Source of the DNA: Carpediemonas membranifera
Lineage: Eukaryota > Fornicata
Direction: 5' to 3'
Assembly: GCA_019828565.1 (NCBI GenBank)
Contig: JAHDYR010000069.1
Span: forward strand, 496,001 to 560,000
Length of the DNA: 64,000 nt
A program made the translations under genes and the position numbers. The notes under the pieces are model-generated. The model saw only the letters and a list, made by a program, of their open reading frames with translations. It ran no database searches and was not told the DNA's origin. How positions within the stretch are numbered: the first letter of the stretch is position 1; each line of letters starts with the position of its first letter. Shown here piece after piece: positions 59,701 through 64,000 of the stretch.

Positions 59701-61642
59701 ATGCGGCTGGGTAGGCGAACACGGGACGGTCGGCGTACACCTGTGTGATGTGGTACAATTTGGAGGGGGCCGTTGGTCTGGGACGGAACAGGGTCTGGCC
59801 CGGGGCGACTGGGTACGGCCGCTGGTGGATATACCGGCCGAGCACGGTCCCAGTCCCGGCCACAAGCATGTCGGCGGTGAACTTCGTCATGCGGGCCTTG
59901 TAGAGAGGCACAGGATAGTCTAGCGCTGTTACACGCCATGCTTCGATCTCACCAGCCAGCACGAGTCCGGTTACTCCATCTGCCTTAAACTGCACATTCT
60001 TTGCCTCTCTGGCTGCGGCCTCAGCAGCACGCCACTCAGCGGTGGTGCCATCCTCGAGGATGAATAGCGCGCATCTGCCTGTCTCCGTGTCGCACAGGGC
60101 CTGCGGGGTCGGATCAGAGATGTTGCTTGCGCCTACGGCCCCAAGCCATTGTTTCGCGTGCTTGACGTGCAGCTTATCCAACAGCGCTCTCTGCCTGTCC
60201 GCCGGTGCCGCCTTGAACCTCTCGTCGTCCTCTAGGAGTCTCAGCTGGAGGGCCCTGGCTTCAGACAGTGTCACGCCCAGTCGGTGGATGCGGTGCAGTT
60301 TCGACTCAAACGGAGTCATACGCAGTCGGCCAGTCATCTGGTCTGCCTGGATCCGGAGCCGGAGGAAGGTGGTGTCACTGTCGCTCTCGGCCGCACGTCT
60401 CCTGAGCTTGTTAAACTGAATAAACCCAGTCATCCACGCGTCGAATAAATGACCGGGCTTGGGGTTGACTGGCGCGTCGAGCTCGGCTGAGGCAGTGTGG
60501 AAAGTTACGAACCGGTCAACGCCCTTGGCCTGCACCGGCTCAGGACAAGGCACCGGGTCGTCGTCGAGGCTCGTCTCGTCTGCTCTGGGCGGCGGCGGGA
60601 GTCTACCAATGTTTCGCTCGAGCTCGGGAAGGTCGAACGGGATGGTGTCAATGGCTCCCGGCCCGGTTTTCGCCACGAGAGTGGGACCCATTGCCACTGA
60701 GGCCGCATCGAACGTCAGGCCAGCCAGCCGAGTCGCCTTCAACCTGATAGGGGACTCTGGATGGAATGCCAGAGTGACTGCGCCGCTGTCGATCATAAAT
60801 TGAGGAACAGAGCTAGGCTCAGCCGCAGTTTCACTGGAAGTCGTGTCAGAGCCAACCTGCTTTGGTCGCCTAAGTCCTTTGAGTTCCTTGGCAATTGCCA
60901 GCAGTCTCAGCGCGGTGGGGGTGTCAATGAAGGCGTCCACGGCGCCGACCGTGACTGGACCCAGGCCCACAGATACCGCAGACAGTAGCTGTCCCCTCGT
61001 CGATGTCACGTCGTCGGGTGTCCACCCTTCGTCCGGCAGCGTTACGGCGCACTCGTCCGGGGCGTCGCCCACAGCCACACCGACGGCAGCCACAGCCGCG
61101 TGGATACCACTGGAGTCACGCATGGCCGATATTTGCCGTGCAACTAACCGTGCTTTGACGTCCACGGCCATGTCTGAGGCGACTGGGTTCAGAGATGGGG
61201 GAGTTGTTACCGTCAGCGGGTCATATGTTGGCCACGACGGGTCGGGGGACGGGGTTACGCCATCAGGATGATCTATAAACAGTGCTGGCGGCGATAGCTC
61301 GGGTGGGCAGTGGCATAAGGCGACGCCGTCGACGTTTTGGGCAAACAGGGACACCCTGAGAAGAAAGCACCATGCAAGCGAAATATCAAGTGCTTCAAGG
61401 GTGTATGTGCGGTATGAGAGACTAATACTCTTCAAATCCACAGCAATAAGCCCAAACCCCCTCGTCCGTGCCAGGGTTGTGCGATACTCTGCAAGGAGCG
61501 TCTTCCCAAGCAGGTACAGCTTCATCTGCTCCGAAAGCAGACTTCCAAGGAACGATAGGAACAGGAACTTGATAGAGAAGCCTGTGAAGCGGATGTCGAC
61601 GCTCCCAATCCTCATCGCGCAGGAAGCCCGTCGTCTGAGCAT
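56747..61642 (-). CDS. Bridge-like lipid-transfer protein of the Hobbit/SABRE/FMP27 (BLTP2) family
   Basis: A single frame of 1631 residues. The strongest sign is the family signature NWYDKLRANLHGRLDLVATE followed by a hydrophobic strand and RDPYRVTEDAL, matching the WWDKxR-LHGR...DPY motif of FMP27, KIAA0100/BLTP2 and SABRE. PYGLSFGRIFRSLVVRISSP and the many alternating beta strands also fit the repeating beta-groove. Known: these proteins form long hydrophobic channels at ER contact sites and move phospholipids in bulk. It is shorter than animal and plant members (2000 or more), and the usual N-terminal membrane anchor is not obvious (only FSIKFLFLSFLGSLL near residue 22). It diverges from the LRR gene, whose ATG is 111 bp away. 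Confidence 0.75.
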   Translation of the reverse strand: MLRRRASCAMRIGSVDIRFTGFSIKFLFLSFLGSLLSEQMKLYLLGKTLLAEYRTTLARTRGFGLIAVDLKSISLSYRTYTLEALDISLAWCFLLRVSLFAQNVDGVALCHCPPELSPPALFIDHPDGVTPSPDPSWPTYDPLTVTTPPSLNPVASDMAVDVKARLVARQISAMRDSSGIHAAVAAVGVAVGDAPDECAVTLPDEGWTPDDVTSTRGQLLSAVSVGLGPVTVGAVDAFIDTPTALRLLAIAKELKGLRRPKQVGSDTTSSETAAEPSSVPQFMIDSGAVTLAFHPESPIRLKATRLAGLTFDAASVAMGPTLVAKTGPGAIDTIPFDLPELERNIGRLPPPPRADETSLDDDPVPCPEPVQAKGVDRFVTFHTASAELDAPVNPKPGHLFDAWMTGFIQFNKLRRRAAESDSDTTFLRLRIQADQMTGRLRMTPFESKLHRIHRLGVTLSEARALQLRLLEDDERFKAAPADRQRALLDKLHVKHAKQWLGAVGASNISDPTPQALCDTETGRCALFILEDGTTAEWRAAEAAAREAKNVQFKADGVTGLVLAGEIEAWRVTALDYPVPLYKARMTKFTADMLVAGTGTVLGRYIHQRPYPVAPGQTLFRPRPTAPSKLYHITQVYADRPVFAYPAAYMPVWAAIRAHVGAITGPSRSTYLPVNWYDKLRANLHGRLDLVATEAIWLLSPHRDPYRVTEDALTAAMGQAEVCIPDCRRMLFRTHQLRWARGWYAGPTTSSPVTVTEIRWDFRAPRVDHHLWTDSAVDPTDPYKPLRAESVEFDVVVRGSADVGPLALTDCGPARLLYTSVAGRPISRPVELPLPSETDIVWPGVSGIPLYPAKPLWMLGPADARWFIFHFILRYFNPPKHLAAINREARDVKPYGLSFGRIFRSLVVRISSPSMAMGLRSPVPESNDIALVRAEDVAFEVGWHIAPSMRQTEAGPVYSSAWSLVRMAADCSRLALIPTSTTSMAGRMPLSCESWMPGVHIDPSHPVSLFLDGARPVDALETRRVSFLWHGAVAPMDPNPRPLDSPWTRPTHGLRAQSVKEHMAGRHPGLAVPVAERCLIYLAVDGCLGEFAGLEALYWAWKGVMHGRPAPAAGPVPALESPRGLNLLLSRRTGVGYKRRTHVTPQAMMTVVMSQTRVRVSHDITLMSQGTVVRVFRPTSDTGYAFHVDGDGHGTIGTIPDLSMPAVNGRFHIETAQNKRGMDAGRLEVTMAFPAVSVRANRRQFSRIMAFTAGILTPPPDAEVRRTAARKDFYTAFLHSTPGLDDTELPRIQARLTRTLAKLKELPPAPSKAKRVAQIESQLKTLRRLAELKKESVVDEGVVIKYRVDCLEVTLADAGEDTPVVSASLDLLSGTVRRHDGAFDVRVSVHDINATSLDEAMNCGFRDIVERDWERQAKMQGYGQDVVTVAAVRLPPTILAGIPLYSLLDVAVSPLIVRVSQDVLDFISSFLLTDDDAPPRPPRRVRSQSVFSTTPKTPRTKRSNSAPFVLSPMKAPHAISHDTPRAHAPTPTVDVSNTRSKEAQEMLSRASSVRSVGVLRISSIPVRLTYKGGAMASTTDARFKVAALDDSEFLGTWGELYRKYKVHVALSVLNQAPKKLASATIRSLLGRN

Positions 61643-61752
61643 GACCCGCTCAACTCAACTGGACAGCCATCACCCCGGTCGATGTCAACCCAAGTCGGTG
61701 TCAGTGTGGCAGTGTGGGGCGTAAATCAACAGATTCTCCTAAAACTGCACGA
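61643..61752. promoter_or_regulatory. Divergent intergenic region (putative bidirectional promoter)
   Basis: 110 bp between the divergent start codons of the lipid-transfer gene (61642, minus) and the PH-LRR gene (61753, plus). No defined element recognised. Confidence 0.4.
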
Positions 61753-63111
61753 ATGTTCGCTTGCAACCGCCCCAGCGAATCTCTTCTCGATCCAGACCAG
61801 CAAAAGGTGTGGAGCAGAGGATTCCATGGTACAGATCTAGGCATCACATCAGCCAATGAAATTGAGGAGAACATCGATGACTTCTCCGACGATGACGCTC
61901 CTCCAGCCGCTCGGCCGCCTGTAATCAGTCATGATGCGCTTTATCACAGTGGATGGATTGACTACGACCTCCGCCTTCGCTCCAAGATGACCAAACGGGC
62001 GTTTGGCACGATCCAAGCTGATTCCCTCGTGCTCTACAGAAGCGAGGCCTGCGACAAGGCCATCATGCGCCTCCCACTGCCCGGAGCGATGGTTGGTAGA
62101 GCAGACGACACTATTGAGCTTACTCTCGACCCGACAGTCTCAACCGTGCAGACGATCTGCCTCCAGTCCGACCCCGACGCCCTGGCCGGCTGGTACTCCG
62201 CGCTTAGGTCAAAGATAGCCGAGATGGAGTATAGGAACAACGTGGTGGGGCTCAAGGCAGTCGACTCGGCGACTGAGTGCCACCCCAAGGTGCTCGATTT
62301 CCTCAAGAACAGCAACGAGCTCACATCCTTCGCGCTCAAGGACGATCGGCTTAATATTGTGGACTTAGAGGCCCTGGCGAGGTCATTTGCGGTCAGCCAG
62401 AGGATAACCAAGATCGAGTTGACATCAGTCGAGGTTGGTGAAATCGGATGTCAGATAATCGCTGATATGATGCAACAGAACGGAACCGTGGTTGATTTGA
62501 CTCTTTCAAACTGCGGTGTCAGTCGAACCGCAGTCAGCATGCTCGGCAAAGCCATCCAGTCACACCCGACTTTGACCCGACTTGACCTGAATCACAACGA
62601 CCTCCAGGAAGGCGGCATGGAGCTCATGCTGAGCCTGACTACTTCTGACTCGCCCCCGCCGTTGTCCTACCTGGATGTATCGTACTGTTCCATGGGTACA
62701 GGCACTGTTGCTGGTCTGATCAACTCTCTCCAGGCCAAGACCCTGCCCGTGGTTTCTCTTTTTCTTGCTGGCAACAGCATGGATGCTACAACGGTGATGA
62801 TACTGGCCAACTGTCTTGGTTCGGTCCCTCTCCGTCGACTCGACCTGACTCACTGCGGGTTGACTCCCGACCACATCATAACCATCTCCACATGCCTGCC
62901 CGACTCCAAGCTAGAGCATCTAGCCATCAGCAAGAACACGCTGAACACTGAGGCGGCCATCATGTTTATCGACTCTGTCTGTGCAACTCCGTCGTTGAAC
63001 TCGATCGTGCTTGACTCCATGGCGGGATGGTCGGCAGACGCGGTGGGGTATATCAGCCAGCTTGTGGGCAAGTGGTCCGTGGAGGAGATGGTCTTCGGGT
63101 CGGAGTCATGA
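61753..63111 (+). CDS. PH-like domain plus leucine-rich-repeat protein
   Basis: 452 residues from ATG 61753; the frame is open upstream only to a GTG. Residues about 60-160 look like a pleckstrin-homology domain: HSGWIDYDLRLRSKM at the first strands and a closing helix LAGWYSALRSKIAEM with the conserved Trp. From about residue 185 on, RNI-type leucine-rich repeats of about 28-30 residues follow, such as TVVDLTLSNCGVSRTA, TLTRLDLNHNDLQEGG, LSYLDVSYCSMGTG and LRRLDLTHCGLTPD. The combination is known from CARMIL-like and other actin or membrane regulators, but the actin-binding tail is absent. A run of nine G follows the stop. Confidence 0.75.
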   Translation: MFACNRPSESLLDPDQQKVWSRGFHGTDLGITSANEIEENIDDFSDDDAPPAARPPVISHDALYHSGWIDYDLRLRSKMTKRAFGTIQADSLVLYRSEACDKAIMRLPLPGAMVGRADDTIELTLDPTVSTVQTICLQSDPDALAGWYSALRSKIAEMEYRNNVVGLKAVDSATECHPKVLDFLKNSNELTSFALKDDRLNIVDLEALARSFAVSQRITKIELTSVEVGEIGCQIIADMMQQNGTVVDLTLSNCGVSRTAVSMLGKAIQSHPTLTRLDLNHNDLQEGGMELMLSLTTSDSPPPLSYLDVSYCSMGTGTVAGLINSLQAKTLPVVSLFLAGNSMDATTVMILANCLGSVPLRRLDLTHCGLTPDHIITISTCLPDSKLEHLAISKNTLNTEAAIMFIDSVCATPSLNSIVLDSMAGWSADAVGYISQLVGKWSVEEMVFGSES

Positions 63112-63239
63112 GTGGGCCGGGGGGGGGTGGTAAAGTTCTTCGTCTCGACTGGCATGGGTGTGAGAGGAAGTTACTGGCCATGTACACTCGCCATCACATA
63201 AGTCACCTATCAGTGCAATATTTATCGTGCAGGTTAAGC

Positions 63240-64000
63240 TCATCTCTTGGGTGTCCGCTTTGGAGTTCCGCGTATGGGGAGCCGAGCCCGAGTGACCCTG
63301 GCCGCGGGTGTGCGGGGCACGGTGGTGACTTCCATTGAGAACTCATCGAACACAGTAGCCTCTGCCATGCTCGCCTTGATCTCAGATGCCTGGGGCGTGC
63401 CGGGTGGCGACGATATAGTCTCGGCTCGACAGAGCTTCGACTGCGGCTTGGTCTGCCGTGACTTGGTGTCCTTGTATGGTGTATTCCGGTGCTTAGGCCG
63501 ACTCTGTTTTCCAGGCTTCCGCTTGGTGCTCTTGGGGGTGACTGGCTGGCTTGGTGTCTTCCGTCTAACCGGCGTCGCCCACAAAGAGGTCCGGGACGGT
63601 GTCTCCTTTTGCAACCATGCGTCACCCGTGTGTACTGTTCTCGGCGTGCCGTGGGCCCGCTGGGAACGGACGAAAGCGGGGGCCTGATCAGCGAGGACGG
63701 ACGAGAGCTCCGCCACAGCTGATTTCAGCGCTTCGTCGGTAGCAAACCCACAGGATATTGGTACAGAATGCTCTAGGGTGCGACTTGTCGCCTCAATGGC
63801 CGGCTGGATGCAGTCTTTCACGCCGTACACGATGAGCACAATTTGATTTCCGCGAATGAGAAGGTGGAATGGTCGAATATGAAGCACACGATGATACATA
63901 GCTTCGTTGATGCCAGAACTGTCTTCAGATAGCTTCGCTACATCTTGCCACGCCTGTTCCATAAACAAGGCTGGAATGTGGTACTTCCCGTCGGAAAGAA
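63240..64000 (-). CDS. Unrecognised protein with a basic Thr/Pro-rich C-terminus (partial, N-terminus beyond the window)
   Basis: The frame is open to the right edge (upstream residues SDGKYHIPALFMEQAW), so the start lies outside. Residues up to about 90 form a compact mixed domain (MYHRVLHIRPFHLLIRGNQI, VLIVYGVKDC). The rest is low-complexity and strongly basic with many Thr-Pro sites (KETPSRTSLWATPVRRKTPS, ending GTPKRTPKR). This suggests proline-directed phosphorylation and DNA or microtubule binding. No family recognised. Confidence 0.6.
   Translation of the reverse strand, partial: LSDGKYHIPALFMEQAWQDVAKLSEDSSGINEAMYHRVLHIRPFHLLIRGNQIVLIVYGVKDCIQPAIEATSRTLEHSVPISCGFATDEALKSAVAELSSVLADQAPAFVRSQRAHGTPRTVHTGDAWLQKETPSRTSLWATPVRRKTPSQPVTPKSTKRKPGKQSRPKHRNTPYKDTKSRQTKPQSKLCRAETISSPPGTPQASEIKASMAEATVFDEFSMEVTTVPRTPAARVTRARLPIRGTPKRTPKR

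Noticed and set aside
1-64000. CRISPR arrays, bacterial operons or prophage
   Set aside because: No regularly spaced short repeats, no ribosome-binding-site pattern, and clear spliceosomal introns and eukaryotic genes throughout.
1-64000. tRNA or rRNA genes
   Set aside because: I saw no cloverleaf with a convincing TTCRANNC-type T-loop plus A/B boxes, and no rRNA-like block. A covariance search would be decisive and was not possible.

Overview
This is eukaryotic DNA, probably from a free-living metamonad protist. Supporting signs are V-ATPase subunit D, an ARP5-type actin-related protein, an SLC35B1-type transporter, a bridge-like lipid-transfer protein, and very compact gene spacing. At least three genes carry 28-29 nt GT-AG introns with a branch-like motif fused to the acceptor, reminiscent of diplomonads such as Giardia. 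A free-living fornicate such as Carpediemonas is my best guess; that is inference and was not searched. The right 16 kb is GC-rich by eye, while the left 11 kb is more AT-rich.

Layout. Positions 1-11127 hold unrecognised genes and a decayed protein-kinase fragment, nearly all broken by frameshifts, on both sides of a 100-N assembly gap (6699-6798). Positions 11128-12082 are non-coding and contain two large inverted repeats. Positions 12083-47105 are a nested graveyard of Ty3/gypsy-like, mostly chromodomain-tailed LTR retrotransposons, here labelled A-K, with two fragments of a restriction-endonuclease-type LINE at 22936-23520 and 47272-47745. Positions 47876-64000 are intact host genes: seven in a row on the minus strand, one plus-strand gene, and one cut by the window edge.

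Nesting of the retroelements, read from LTR pairs, target-site duplications (TSDs) and protein continuity: G (26186-30210) and H (30690-35198) sit inside F (24754-37875). F sits inside E (23689-24753 continued at 37876-38514). I (38515-39289 continued at 43824-45746) interrupts E, and J (39290-43818) sits inside I. C (16848-21129) sits inside the LTR of D, which sits in B. A abuts B. K (45747-47105) is fused to the broken end of I.

The most notable observation concerns the position normally occupied by the tRNA primer-binding site. In every element whose 5' LTR edge can be seen (C, F, G, H, J by paired LTRs; A, E, I by single LTRs), a perfect 10-12 bp palindrome starts at the last LTR base. 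Its sequence differs between elements but it is always self-complementary. Together with LTRs of only 53-104 bp and leaders of about 12-23 nt, this suggests an unusual way of priming reverse transcription. One candidate is dimer self-priming through the palindrome.
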